From NCBI RefSeq assembly GCF_020171945.1, contig NZ_JAIVAP010000009.1:121773-185772 (forward strand): a DNA stretch of 64,000 nucleotides, read 5' to 3'. Source of the stretch: Bacillus infantis. Its GTDB lineage: Bacteria; Bacillota; Bacilli; Bacillales; Cytobacillaceae. This document shows, piece by piece, positions 1 to 7,989 of the stretch. A program made the position numbers and the translations under genes. The notes below the pieces were generated by a model. That model made no database searches. It had not been told where the DNA came from and saw only the letters and a list, made by a program, of their open reading frames with translations. Every line of letters starts with the position of its first letter. The first letter of the stretch is position 1.

Positions 1-1
1 C

Positions 2-436
2 ATGTATCTCCCGGCCATCTTTTTAAGCTTCGCCGGGGGCATAGCATTCGGGTTTTACATCATTTTCCCTACCGTCTACCGGTTTCTGATCAATTTGGGC
101 AATCATCATTTTGACATGATGATTACAGCGAGGGAATATTTTTCATTCATGATGATGTCCACCATTCCTTTCGGCTTCCTGTTCGAGGTGCCGCTGATGC
201 TGATGTTCCTGACCACCATCAATATCGTTACACCAAAGCAGCTAAGCTCTATGCGAAAGTATGCCTACCTCATCCTGGCAGTCGTTTCCGCTTTGATCAC
301 ACCGCCGGATCTGTTTTCGCAGATGATTGTCCTCATCCCGCTGATCGGATTGTATGAAGTCGGCATCCTGCTGTCAAAGCTCTCATTCCGCAAAATACTG
401 AGGCAGGAAGCTGCACTGCAGGCGACAGAGGTTTAA
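2..436 (+). CDS. tatC: Twin-arginine translocase subunit TatC, 3' part
   Basis: C-terminal 144 residues of TatC, the polytopic membrane protein that recognises twin-arginine signal peptides and exports folded proteins with TatA. The visible part has several hydrophobic helices, the conserved Glu in GFLFEVP (about residue 60 of this fragment) and the family signature ITPPDLFSQ followed by the last helices. A full TatC is about 240-250 residues, so the gene begins before the window. The Met at the left edge is probably internal. The tail after the last helix is a short cytoplasmic segment. Confidence 0.93.
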   Translation: MYLPAIFLSFAGGIAFGFYIIFPTVYRFLINLGNHHFDMMITAREYFSFMMMSTIPFGFLFEVPLMLMFLTTINIVTPKQLSSMRKYAYLILAVVSALITPPDLFSQMIVLIPLIGLYEVGILLSKLSFRKILRQEAALQATEV

Positions 437-509
437 TGCCTGCTAGTTTAAAAGACGCATGGGCGAGGTAATGAAGAATCATAGACTTCATCACACGGAG
501 GGATCAGGA

Positions 510-854
510 ATGTCCGAACAAAACCATATGGTAAATGAGAATGGCGAACTGAACGAGAATAATATTGAGGACACTGTCAGCAGAATCTCAGAAGACAAAG
601 CAGCGGATATTTTAAGCAGCTTCGACGAGTTCCGAGGCTACTTGGCGGAGCGGATCGAGCTGGGCAAGAAGATTGGTTTAAATGAAGAACAGCTTGCCGC
701 TACAGCAAAAAAGATCGCAGAATATCTTGCTCAAAATGTTGATCCGCAAAACCGCGAAGAAAAACTGCTGAAGGAATTATGGAAAGCCGGAAATGAGGAA
801 GAAAAAGAGAAACTGTCACATCTGCTTTTGAAATTTGCGGATGGGGCTGCTTGA
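510..854 (+). CDS. DUF3243 family protein (YmfJ-like)
   Basis: Small soluble acidic protein of 114 residues. The core resembles the DUF3243 family (B. subtilis YmfJ type): a helical block FDEFRGYLAER, then KIAEYLAQNVDPQNREEKLLKELWKAG and a helical tail. Function is not established. The ATG at 510 is chosen because GGAGGG lies 7 nt upstream (497-502); an ATG at 459 would add residues but has no ribosome site. The first 30 residues are polar and low-complexity, longer than the usual family N-terminus. It follows tatC at about 70 bp. Confidence 0.75.
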   Translation: MSEQNHMVNENGELNENNIEDTVSRISEDKAADILSSFDEFRGYLAERIELGKKIGLNEEQLAATAKKIAEYLAQNVDPQNREEKLLKELWKAGNEEEKEKLSHLLLKFADGAA

Positions 855-904
855 TAAACCAGGAAATTGATGGGACTGCTTAAGATTAGGATAATATTAT
901 GGAT

Positions 905-1042
905 GGGGCTGTTGATTTCCGTTCCAGGCACTTCGCTTTCCGCGGGGCGGCGCTGAGCCTCCTCGGAGCAAGCTACTGCGGGGTCTCAACTCTTCCGCTA
1001 TCTCCCCCAGGAGTCTACATGCCTTGCACTGCAATCAACAGG
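905..1042 (+). repeat. Interspersed MITE-like repeat, copy 1
   Basis: About 138 bp starting GGGGCTGTTGATTTCCG and ending CAATCAACAGG, so the ends are inverted copies (CTGTTGATT / AATCAACAG). A second, clearly homologous copy lies inverted at 15052-15190. The interior is GC-rich (CGCTTTCCGCGGGGCGGCG). The ORF crossing it is a by-product of the conserved repeat, not a gene. Together with the hairpin at 1094 it fills the gap between the DUF3243 gene and the CDF exporter. Confidence 0.8.
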
Positions 1043-1093
1043 TCTTTGAACTTTTTTTGCAAATTCCCATTACAAAAATTTACTTTTCAATAC

Positions 1094-1130
1094 AAAAAGG
1101 AGATACGGAAGAATTCCGTACCTCCTTTTT
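1094..1130. terminator. Bidirectional hairpin terminator
   Basis: AAAAAGGAG..TACGGAA / TTCCGTA..CTCCTTTTT forms a long stem with a GAA loop and A/T tracts on both sides. It sits between convergent genes and can stop transcripts from either strand. Confidence 0.75.
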
Positions 1131-1204
1131 CACGTTGCCTTAAATTAGTCTTTCTCCTTTAATTCGATAAAAAAGAGACAGTCTAAACTGCCCCCTATCT
1201 CCCA

Positions 1205-2077
1205 TCAATTAGGCTCCACATGAACATGGACATCATAAACCCCGTGATCCTTCATCAGCGCTTTTTCCACATGTGTGGCGATATCATGCGCTTCCCTGAT
1301 ATCAAGGGTTGAATTGACAAGGATGACTACATCCAATACTTCATTATTGCCGTAGTTCCTTCCCTTGATTGCTTTAATGCCCTTAACGCCGGGCACTTTC
1401 AGGATTTCGTCGCTGTATTTGAGGAGCAGATTTTCATCAAATCCGTCGGAAAGATCGTGTGAAGCCTGTATGAATATATCCCAGGCGGTCTTACAGATCA
1501 GCAGCCCGACAATGATGGCTGTTACGGTATCAAGCCAGGGCATTTTCAATTGTGAACCAAAGATCCCTATGGCCGTACCGATACTCACCCAGGCATCTGA
1601 TAGATTATCCTTTGCTGCCGCCATGACGGCTTTGCTTTTAATTTTATCCGCAAGCCGCTTATTATACCGGTAGACAAAGTACATGGCTGCTGCCGAAAAA
1701 ATGCCAGTATAGGCCGCGATGATATCAGGCGGCGTTTCCTTCCCTCCATCAAAAATGGAAGCTGCACCTTCTATCAGGACCTGCAGCCCGACAGCAGCCA
1801 TGATGAACGAAGCAACCATGGAGGCGATCGTCTCACTCTTCCAATGGCCATAGCCATGATTCTGGTCAGGCGGCCGCTGTGATATTTTCAGGCCGATCAA
1901 TACCGCAACAGATGCAATGATATCAGTTGTATTATTTAAACCGTCTGCCTTCAGGGCAGCCGAGTCACTTATATATCCTACTGCGAGCTTAAGGACCGAA
2001 AGGCATATGTAAGCGATGATGCTTATGATGGCCCCGCGCTCCCCCAGCTTCAGATCCTTATACTTTTGTTCTTCCAT
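1205..2077 (-). CDS. Cation diffusion facilitator (CDF) metal exporter
   Basis: Membrane antiporter of about 290 residues that expels divalent metal ions in exchange for protons. The N-terminal half has the hydrophobic helices with the CDF metal-site motif DSAALKADGLNNTTD and the HGYGHWKSE segment. The C-terminal third is the soluble metallochaperone-like domain ending HDHGVYDVHVHVEPN. It most resembles the B. subtilis MneP/MneS manganese exporters, but the metal is inferred, not shown. The start at 2077 (MEEQ) has AGGAGGT 6-7 nt upstream; an earlier Met lies inside that ribosome site. Confidence 0.88.
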   Translation of the reverse strand: MEEQKYKDLKLGERGAIISIIAYICLSVLKLAVGYISDSAALKADGLNNTTDIIASVAVLIGLKISQRPPDQNHGYGHWKSETIASMVASFIMAAVGLQVLIEGAASIFDGGKETPPDIIAAYTGIFSAAAMYFVYRYNKRLADKIKSKAVMAAAKDNLSDAWVSIGTAIGIFGSQLKMPWLDTVTAIIVGLLICKTAWDIFIQASHDLSDGFDENLLLKYSDEILKVPGVKGIKAIKGRNYGNNEVLDVVILVNSTLDIREAHDIATHVEKALMKDHGVYDVHVHVEPN

Positions 2078-2212
2078 CCCGGACCTCCTTTTTAGCACTT
2101 GACTATAATAGCAGGCAGGAATCGGGTGGGTCTAGAGCAATCTTATTGTGTCCCCTTAACTAATTAAGAAGCAAGCAAGTAAGTTGGCTGGAGGAAAATT
2201 AACTGCGTGCAG

Positions 2213-2241
2213 AAAAAAAAGCCGCCAATATACTGGGGGCT
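2213..2241 (-). terminator. Intrinsic terminator after the 2278-2760 gene
   Basis: On the minus strand AGCCCCCA-GTATAT-TGGCGGCT (one mismatch) is followed by eight T residues. Confidence 0.7.
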
Positions 2242-2277
2242 CTTCTCACTGCACTATTTTCAGTTTCATCAAATATC

Positions 2278-2760
2278 TCATTTAAAGGACTCTGCCATCT
2301 TAATCATCTGAGTTTTGCTGACTTCGCTCGGCGTCAATAATGGAATATATGTAATCTGATAGTGGACCCCATCATCCTCCCAGTACAGGATCCTCTTATC
2401 GTCATGACCTGGAATAAATACTCCTTCCAAACCTTCTCCGATTCTGACCTTTTCCTGTTCAATATCTTTCCCATATTCAAATTCTTCTTTTTTAATGACC
2501 AGCACCACGGTGTTTTTGTTTTTATTCATAAAAGTCAAATCCACCTGGCCGACACCGTCTGAATAGGTTTCCCATACTTTCATATCTGGGAAAGGCATTC
2601 TTTCAGGCAGCTTGATTTCCATCGGCAGCTTTTCCCTTTTTAGCTGTGTGGTTTCCTGCGTGTAGTCGTATTCATGCATATTTCCCCTTGCATACGTCCA
2701 GCCGCCGCCCGCTGCTGCTAATAAAAGAACAACAAGAATTAAAATTCCCCGTTTATTCAA
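2278..2760 (-). CDS. Membrane-anchored hypothetical protein
   Basis: 160 residues: an N-terminal signal/anchor (about 4-25, ILILVVLLLAAAGGG) and an extracellular domain carrying PERMPFPDMKVWETYSDGVGQVDLTF. This layout, with a final strand-helix QITYIPLLTPSEVSKTQMIKMAESF, is reminiscent of DUF4367-type domains found beside sigma/anti-sigma systems, but I do not recognise it securely. The start is TTG at 2760, with AAGGAGA about 10 nt and AGGAG immediately upstream. It is monocistronic and ends in a terminator. Confidence 0.6.
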   Translation of the reverse strand: MNKRGILILVVLLLAAAGGGWTYARGNMHEYDYTQETTQLKREKLPMEIKLPERMPFPDMKVWETYSDGVGQVDLTFMNKNKNTVVLVIKKEEFEYGKDIEQEKVRIGEGLEGVFIPGHDDKRILYWEDDGVHYQITYIPLLTPSEVSKTQMIKMAESFK

Positions 2761-2837
2761 GCTCCTATTCTCTCCTTCAATATATCACTTTTCCTATATT
2801 CTACCATTTTTCTTTTTCCTTTTGCTTTAATATCCGC

Positions 2838-2873
2838 AAAAAAAGAAGCAGCTCCTTCTCAGCTGCTCCTTCG
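2838..2873 (-). terminator. Intrinsic terminator of the thioesterase gene
   Basis: Minus strand: GAAG..AGCAGCT-GAGAAGG-AGCTGCTTC followed by seven T residues, just after the stop codon at 2882. Confidence 0.7.
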
Positions 2874-2881
2874 TGTGACAA

Positions 2882-3409
2882 TCATCCCCTGTCCCGCTGC
2901 CAGGGAAGGTCTGCTCCGTATTTATTTGCCCGCGCTTCGCTGTCTTTCCGGCGCTTTTTGCGGATTTCGAGACGCTCCTTGGCTGATTCATGAAGACTTT
3001 TCTCTTCTTCTGTTTCCGGGACAACCTGCGGCACTGCAGTCGGCTTGCCCTGATCATCTATTGCAACAAAAGTCAGGAATGAGACGGCGCAGACATTCCT
3101 CTCTCCTGTAATCAGATCTTCGGCAATAACCTTGACGAAGATTTCCATTGAAGATCTCCCTGTATAGGTGACGAAAGATTCCAGGCAGACGGAATTGCTT
3201 TCATAGATCGGATGAAGGAAATCAACAGAGTCGGTGGAAGCCGTCAGCACATTCATCCTGGCATGGCGCATGGCTGAAATAGCGGCGACATCGTCAATAT
3301 AGGCCATCAGCCTGCCGCCAAACAAAGTACCATAATTATTTGTATCCGGCGGGAGCACGATGCTCGTTTTTACTACAAAAGACTCCCGGCAAAATTTTTT
3401 ATTTTCCAT
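2882..3409 (-). CDS. Hotdog-fold acyl-CoA thioesterase
   Basis: Cytoplasmic acyl-CoA hydrolase of about 176 residues, of the YkhA/YciA-type hotdog family, which releases free fatty acid and CoA from acyl-CoA. The conserved hotdog start DTNNYGTLFGGRLMAYIDDVAAISA holds the catalytic Asp, and the core continues VDFLHPI and FVTYTGRSSMEIFVKV. The C-terminus is a charged helical extension (ESAKERLEIRKKRRKD). The start at 3409 (MENKK) has AAAGGGG 7 nt upstream. It is divergent from the TetR gene. Confidence 0.88.
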   Translation of the reverse strand: MENKKFCRESFVVKTSIVLPPDTNNYGTLFGGRLMAYIDDVAAISAMRHARMNVLTASTDSVDFLHPIYESNSVCLESFVTYTGRSSMEIFVKVIAEDLITGERNVCAVSFLTFVAIDDQGKPTAVPQVVPETEEEKSLHESAKERLEIRKKRRKDSEARANKYGADLPWQRDRG

Positions 3410-3566
3410 GATAATGCCCCTTTGCAAGAAATAAACTTATGTATCCATCTTACCAGATTCCCTTTTTTGCGGCCCGGGAATCCTGTTCTTGCGAGAAGTT
3501 TTATTAAAAATTGGCTGCTCTTTAATAATATGGTTGAAAATTCCTTTTTGAATGCATATAATTTAA

Positions 3567-3581
3567 TTAACCACTGTTCAA
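3567..3581. promoter_or_regulatory. Probable TetR operator, site 1
   Basis: TTAACCACTGTTCAA is a 15-bp imperfect dyad that matches the dyad at 4237-4251. It lies about 30 bp before the TetR start, as expected for autoregulation. Confidence 0.55.
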
Positions 3582-3609
3582 TAAATTATATTCAGCAAAG
3601 GTGATCATC

Positions 3610-4197
3610 ATGTCCCCAAGAAAATCTGCACAGTCTGAGCTGACAAAAGAAGCGATCCTGGACGCCGCAAGAGAACTTTTTGTGGCACAAGGCTACAGCT
3701 CCGCCTCAATGAGGAAGGTGGCCCAGGCCCTGAACTGCAGCCATGGCGCCCTTTATTACCATTTTAAAAATAAAGCTGAGCTTTTCTACGGCATAGCAGA
3801 GCAAGGGTTCGAAAAATTAAATGCTCTTCTGAAGGAAATCATGGGCCGCACGGGGTTGTCGAATGAAGAAAAGCTGTTTGAGATCCTTCTCGGCTATATC
3901 CGTTTCGGATTGACCCATCAAAAGCAATATGAAGTGATGTTTCTGATCCGTGATGAAGAACTGGACTGCTATATGCAGGAAGCTCCTTATGAAAGCTACC
4001 GGCACTTTGCCGAAGCGGTTGCCGTCCTTCTTCCAAAGCCTCCTGCAGCCCAGCAAATCTGGTCCGCTTTTATCAGCCTGCACGGTTTTGTCACCCACTT
4101 CAGCCGCTCAGAGGCTGAGTTTGAGGAAACACAAAATCTTGCACGCACACATGCGCGTTTTATCATTGGCGGATTAGAGGCTGCAGCTAAATCATAA
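3610..4197 (+). CDS. TetR/AcrR family transcriptional regulator
   Basis: Ligand-responsive dimeric repressor of 195 residues. The N-terminal DNA-binding domain is typical: TKEAILDAARELFVAQGYSSASMRKVAQALNCSHGALYYHFKNKAELF, with the helix-turn-helix at about residues 30-52. The C-terminal 140 residues form the variable ligand domain. The ATG at 3610 is preceded by AAAGGTGA; a GTG at 3601 lies within that ribosome site. Near-identical dyads in front of this gene and of the next gene suggest that it controls itself and the downstream dehydrogenase. The inducer is unknown. Confidence 0.9.
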   Translation: MSPRKSAQSELTKEAILDAARELFVAQGYSSASMRKVAQALNCSHGALYYHFKNKAELFYGIAEQGFEKLNALLKEIMGRTGLSNEEKLFEILLGYIRFGLTHQKQYEVMFLIRDEELDCYMQEAPYESYRHFAEAVAVLLPKPPAAQQIWSAFISLHGFVTHFSRSEAEFEETQNLARTHARFIIGGLEAAAKS

Positions 4198-4226
4198 AAA
4201 AGAAATGGAATCCATTTCTTTTTTTA
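4197..4226 (+). terminator. Intrinsic terminator after tetR
   Basis: AAGAAATGGA / TCCATTTCTT followed by a T run separates tetR from the next gene, so the latter needs its own promoter. Confidence 0.7.
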
Positions 4227-4236
4227 AAACGATTAA

Positions 4237-4251
4237 TTGAACACTGGTCAA
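4237..4251. promoter_or_regulatory. Probable TetR operator, site 2
   Basis: TTGAACACTGGTCAA is a 15-bp dyad with one mismatch. It shares CACTG-TCAA and the flanking TTAATT/ATAA with the site upstream of tetR. It lies 23 bp before the dehydrogenase start. Confidence 0.6.
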
Positions 4252-4274
4252 TAACATAAAGGGAGAGAATCATT

Positions 4275-5216
4275 ATGAAAACTGCATTAGTATTAGGCGC
4301 TGCCGGCGGAATGGGCTATTCCCTCACGGAAGCATTGCTTAACAAGGGCTTTCATGTCATTGCTGCTTCAAGATCGCTTGATAATCTGGAAAAACTGCGC
4401 AGGATTCCGGGGATGCTGCCCGATATCCTCGCATGCGATGCTATGGATAGAACCGAGGTAAAGAAGGCCGTTACCCAGGCAGACCTTGTTTTTCACAGCA
4501 TCAATATCCCCTATCAGGAATGGGGCAGCCTGGCCATCATCATGACGAACATCCTCGAAGAATGCCGCATCCAGAACAAGCCTTTCATCTACACAGACAA
4601 TATCTATGCTTACGGCAGGCAAGCATCTCCGGTCAAAGAGTCTGCGGTTAAGAATCCCCATACGAAAAAAGGCAAAATCCGCCTGGAGCTGCTTGAACAG
4701 ATCCGGAAGTCAGGGACCCGCTATATCATTGCCCATTTTCCTGATTTCTATGGACCTGACACAAGCAATACCCTGCTTGACTATACGTTGAAGCAGGCCA
4801 TGGCCAAGAACAAGGCAGGCTTTCTCGGCAAAACTAATCTCGAACGGGAATTTATCTATATTAAGGATGCCGCCGAAGCACTGGCAGAGCTTGCGCTGCA
4901 TGAGGAAGCATATGGCGAGGACTGGAATATCCCCGGATCCGGCACAATTACCGGCAAAGAGATCGAAGCGGTATTGACCGGATACTTCGGCAGGCAGGTC
5001 AGGCTATGGCCCATTTCACGCTGGATGATCCAGTCCATCGGCCTCTTTGACCCCTTCATGAGGGAATACGCCGAAATGATGTATCTGAACGAAACGCCCG
5101 TTGTTCTGGATGGCTCCAAATATGAAAGGCTGATTGCTCCTATTCCAAGGACTCCTTATAGCGAGGGCATAACCGCAGCACTGCGGCAGCTCGAGTCCCA
5201 GCCCGCTGCACGATAA
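4275..5216 (+). CDS. NAD(P)-dependent epimerase/dehydrogenase-like protein
   Basis: Cytoplasmic Rossmann-fold protein of 313 residues, of the extended SDR (NAD-dependent epimerase) type. The N-terminus MKTALVLGAAGGMGYSLTEALL holds the dinucleotide-binding glycines. TDNIYAYGRQ corresponds to the YxxxK-type active-site region, though the usual Lys is not at the expected spacing. DFYGPDTSNTLLDY and the C-terminal domain complete the fold. The substrate is unknown. Its dyad-bearing promoter suggests induction by the TetR ligand, perhaps a reactive or xenobiotic compound. Confidence 0.8.
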   Translation: MKTALVLGAAGGMGYSLTEALLNKGFHVIAASRSLDNLEKLRRIPGMLPDILACDAMDRTEVKKAVTQADLVFHSINIPYQEWGSLAIIMTNILEECRIQNKPFIYTDNIYAYGRQASPVKESAVKNPHTKKGKIRLELLEQIRKSGTRYIIAHFPDFYGPDTSNTLLDYTLKQAMAKNKAGFLGKTNLEREFIYIKDAAEALAELALHEEAYGEDWNIPGSGTITGKEIEAVLTGYFGRQVRLWPISRWMIQSIGLFDPFMREYAEMMYLNETPVVLDGSKYERLIAPIPRTPYSEGITAALRQLESQPAAR

Positions 5217-5298
5217 TATGGAGATGGCTGCTCTTGGCTGGCAGACTTTGATTTTTGCAGGGTGAACTGAGGACTTCTGATGATAGATCATGAGATTT

Positions 5299-5750
5299 AG
5301 AGGGTTCCAGTTACGCGATCTAAATCCTTGTCTTCGAAAATGTAATTCACAGGGTTTTAGTTGAGCGAACTAAGACCCTCTATCCTCGAAAATGTGATTC
5401 AGAGGGTTCTAGTCGAACGAACTAAGACCCTCTATCTCCGAAAATGTAATTCAGAGGGTTCTAGTTGAACGAACTAAGACCCTCTATCCTCGAAAATCTG
5501 ATTCAGAGGGTTTTAGTCTAGCGAACTAAGACCCCCTATCCTAAAAAAAAGAGATTCAGAGGGTTCTAGTCGAGCGAACTAAGACCCTCTGTCCTCGAAA
5601 ATGTGATTCAGAGGGTTCTAGTCGAACGAACTAAAACCCTCTATCCCCGAAAATGTGATTCAGAGGGTTCTAGTCAAGCGAACTAGAACCCTCTATCCTC
5701 CAAAAAGACATTCAGAGCCCCCAGCGATTCATCAAGACCCTCCATTTCCC
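5299..5750. repeat. Non-coding tandem array of 52-bp hairpin units
   Basis: About nine units begin AGAGGGTT or a variant at 5299, ~5349, 5401, 5453, 5505, 5558, 5610, 5662 and 5714 (degenerate), giving a 52-bp step with one 53. Each unit has a hairpin AGAGGGTTCTAGT...ACTAAGACCCTCT and a conserved linker (ATCCTCGAAAATGTGATTC). No ORF is maintained. It fills most of the 620-bp gap between the SDR gene and corA. Confidence 0.9.
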
Positions 5751-5768
5751 AAGAGAAATCACGTCAAT

Positions 5769-5815
5769 AAAAAAACCCTCCAGGAAGACATATCTTTACT
5801 GTCTACCTGAAAGGG
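5769..5815 (-). terminator. Intrinsic terminator of corA
   Basis: Minus strand: CCCTTTCAGGTAGACA / TGTCTTCCTGGAGGG with a 9-nt loop, then TTTTTTT. Confidence 0.75.
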
Positions 5816-5840
5816 CTCATTCCTCTGCCAAGGGCTCATC

Positions 5841-6782
5841 TTATTTAAAAAACGAATTCTTTTTCCTCCCTTTAAGAATGTCTCCCATCCAGCCTTTGCT
5901 GCGCAGAATCATATAGATGCCGATGGTGGAGACAATCATGAGGACGATGGCGAATAAATAACCCCATTTCCACTCCAGCTCCGGCATCAGCTTAAAGTTC
6001 ATTCCCCAGATCGCCCCGAGTGCGGTTATCGGGGTAAAGAGGGTGGTAAGCACGGTGAGTGTCTTCATGATTTCATTTCCCCTGTGGGCGGAAACGACTT
6101 CCTCAATGTGGACAAGCGTCGCGATTTCCTGCTGGTATTCCCTGATCAGCATCAGGGCCCGGTCCGTCCTCTTGGCGGTCCGCTGATATTGCCTTCCTTC
6201 TGCTGCAAAATCGCCAAATGCCTCTTCTGCCGCAATTTTCAGCTCCTGGAAAGGCACAGTGAGGTTCTTCCAGACAAGAAGCTCATGGCGGGATTCATAG
6301 ATTTCCTCAAAAGTACTGAGGCTGTTTCTTTGCTTGACCTTCCAGAGAAGATCGTTCAGCTTCTTCTCATATCCATCAATCTTCGTTAAATTGGAGTCCA
6401 GTATCTGCCCCAAAAAGACAAAGAATCCTTCAATAGCATTATCCGCATCGTCCATATGCTTCAGGAGCGAATCCTCACGGACAGAATCAATGGCATCAAA
6501 TTTAAAATTCACGGTGATTAAAAATTCACGCGTAAGGAAGAAATGAAAAAAATTATAATCCTTCTGGTCCTCCAGCGTCTGCTGGTAGATCAGCGAGCCG
6601 CGGATATGCTCCCTGCCAGGCGTCAATGTATCCATCTGGAGGCAGTTTGTATCAGTATCGCTTGATGAGTCCCTCCACTCCTTGATTGCTTTCTCAAAAT
6701 GTATCTCATTAAGATTCGATGCTTCATCTATTGTATTGAAATTATGCCAAGTCCATTTGTTATCATTCAATTTATACTTCAT
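5841..6782 (-). CDS. CorA-family divalent cation channel
   Basis: Magnesium (or cobalt/zinc) transporter of the CorA/ZntB family, 313 residues. A long soluble N-terminal funnel domain is followed by two C-terminal transmembrane helices. The signature GMN is at about residues 260-262 (AIWGMNFKLMPELEW) at the mouth of the pore, with a basic cytoplasmic tail. The start at 6782 (MKYKLND) is preceded by GGCGGGGGAT. The upstream in-frame extension lacks an ATG and a ribosome site. No M-box-like leader is visible. Confidence 0.88.
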   Translation of the reverse strand: MKYKLNDNKWTWHNFNTIDEASNLNEIHFEKAIKEWRDSSSDTDTNCLQMDTLTPGREHIRGSLIYQQTLEDQKDYNFFHFFLTREFLITVNFKFDAIDSVREDSLLKHMDDADNAIEGFFVFLGQILDSNLTKIDGYEKKLNDLLWKVKQRNSLSTFEEIYESRHELLVWKNLTVPFQELKIAAEEAFGDFAAEGRQYQRTAKRTDRALMLIREYQQEIATLVHIEEVVSAHRGNEIMKTLTVLTTLFTPITALGAIWGMNFKLMPELEWKWGYLFAIVLMIVSTIGIYMILRSKGWMGDILKGRKKNSFFK

Positions 6783-6971
6783 GTTATCCCCCGCCTTTCT
6801 TTTCCTGTTTCCCTGCTCACAGGCTTCCTTAAACCAATTTAGCAAGGAAGCAGATAAAGGTTTTACCAGTTTCTCCAAATACTGATGCTGCGGGCCAGGT
6901 TTGAGCAGGAATCAAAAGGGTACATGTAAAGCAAGCCAAATCAAATCATTTTTAAGGAGGAGCTTTTAACT

Positions 6972-7238
6972 ATGAATACTCGTCCATTGAATTCGTATAT
7001 CCTTGCAGGAGTCGGCATCAGCAGCATCCTATTGCTGGCTTTGAAGAGCAGAAAGAGAATCCAGACATTCACAGTGAATGTAACTAACAAAGTACTGCCT
7101 TCCAGAGCGAAAAACCACCAGGTGGTACCGGTTGAAAAAGGCGGTCATCCTGACCCGTATGATATCCAGGATAATAAAATGGTGGATGAAGGATCCATGT
7201 ACGCAGTGAATTATTACAACGAGAAGGAGCAGGCCTGA
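6972..7238 (+). CDS. Small single-pass membrane protein, hypothetical
   Basis: 88 residues with one N-terminal hydrophobic segment (about 9-24, ILAGVGISSILLLAL), a basic stretch KSRKRIQ, and a polar tail with HPDPYDIQDNKMVDEG. AAGGAGGAGC lies 8 nt before the ATG. I do not recognise a family. It is divergent from corA and its stop codon lies inside its own terminator hairpin. Confidence 0.7.
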   Translation: MNTRPLNSYILAGVGISSILLLALKSRKRIQTFTVNVTNKVLPSRAKNHQVVPVEKGGHPDPYDIQDNKMVDEGSMYAVNYYNEKEQA

Positions 7239-7268
7239 AGCGATTTTTATCCTTCAGGCTTATTTTTG
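7233..7268 (+). terminator. Terminator overlapping the stop of the 6972 gene
   Basis: GCCTGAAG / CTTCAGGC with an 11-nt AT-rich loop, then TTATTTTTG. The TGA stop lies in the left arm. Confidence 0.7.
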
Positions 7269-7293
7269 TCCAAGAGGAAATTAGGGGGATATT

Positions 7294-7986
7294 ATGGCCT
7301 ATCTGTTCATTTTCATCTATATCGTTATCATACTGGCGGTCATCGAAATCAGTGCCCTGCTCTTTATTTATACAGGGCTTGATAAGCAGATCGCCCGCTT
7401 TCAGGTCATCTCCATGATGACCGGCACCGGGTTCACAACCGGGGAATCGGAGCTGATTCTTGAGCATCCATTAAGAAGGAAGATCAGTGCCTTCCTGATT
7501 TTATTCGGGGCGTTCTCCCTTGCCGTCATTATCTCTACCATAAGCAGCATTCTGTCAGATGAATTCCTTACTGAAGAAGTCGGTTATATTGCCGCAGCAC
7601 TTTTCTTGATCATCCTCATATTAAAAATACCGCCAGTCAAAAATAAATTCATAGATTGGCTAAAGCATGATGCGGAAGAGCATTACGACTTTACTGATCT
7701 CCCTATGAAGGATGTCCTTTTAACGGATGAGGACGATTATATTTTAAAATATCCGGTTCTTGAAGATTCTCCGTTCGCCGGCAAAAAGCTGAGTGAAATC
7801 ATAGACCCTGAGAAGGATGATGTGGTTGTCCTGTATGTGAGGAGGGGCGAAATTACCATCCGGAAGGAATGCCTGTCCACTGAAATACAGGAAGGGGACG
7901 ATGTCTTCGTTTATGGAGACAAAGATACCATTAAAAAGATATTCGGAGATGAGACAGAGGGCAAGGACGTCAAGAAGGAAGGCTGA
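7294..7986 (+). CDS. Membrane protein with C-terminal TrkA-C (RCK_C) domain
   Basis: 230 residues. There are three hydrophobic helices (about 1-26, 58-80, 88-108). Between the first two is FQVISMMTGTGFTTGES, a loop that resembles the ion-selectivity filter of TrkH/KtrB potassium transporters. The C-terminal half (about 135-215) is a TrkA-C-like ligand domain: YPVLEDSPFAGKKLSEI, VVVLYVRRGE, LSTEIQEGDDVFVYGD. It probably senses or moves ions, but it is far shorter than a full KtrB. It is convergent with the ECF sigma gene, 3 bp away. Confidence 0.75.
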   Translation: MAYLFIFIYIVIILAVIEISALLFIYTGLDKQIARFQVISMMTGTGFTTGESELILEHPLRRKISAFLILFGAFSLAVIISTISSILSDEFLTEEVGYIAAALFLIILILKIPPVKNKFIDWLKHDAEEHYDFTDLPMKDVLLTDEDDYILKYPVLEDSPFAGKKLSEIIDPEKDDVVVLYVRRGEITIRKECLSTEIQEGDDVFVYGDKDTIKKIFGDETEGKDVKKEG

Positions 7987-7989
7987 CCG

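Noticed and set aside
899..1162. Two similar ORFs (899-1162 and 15044-15238) that look like a conserved protein family
   Set aside because: Both lie in the MITE-like repeat; similarity is due to the repeated DNA, with no ribosome site and an improbable composition.
5299..5750. CRISPR-like regular array
   Set aside because: The stretches between the hairpins are conserved rather than unique, and no cas gene is nearby, so this is a simple tandem repeat.
6783..6971. Magnesium (M-box) riboswitch before corA
   Set aside because: The divergent gap is under 200 bp and lacks the M-box consensus blocks and a terminator hairpin on the corA side.
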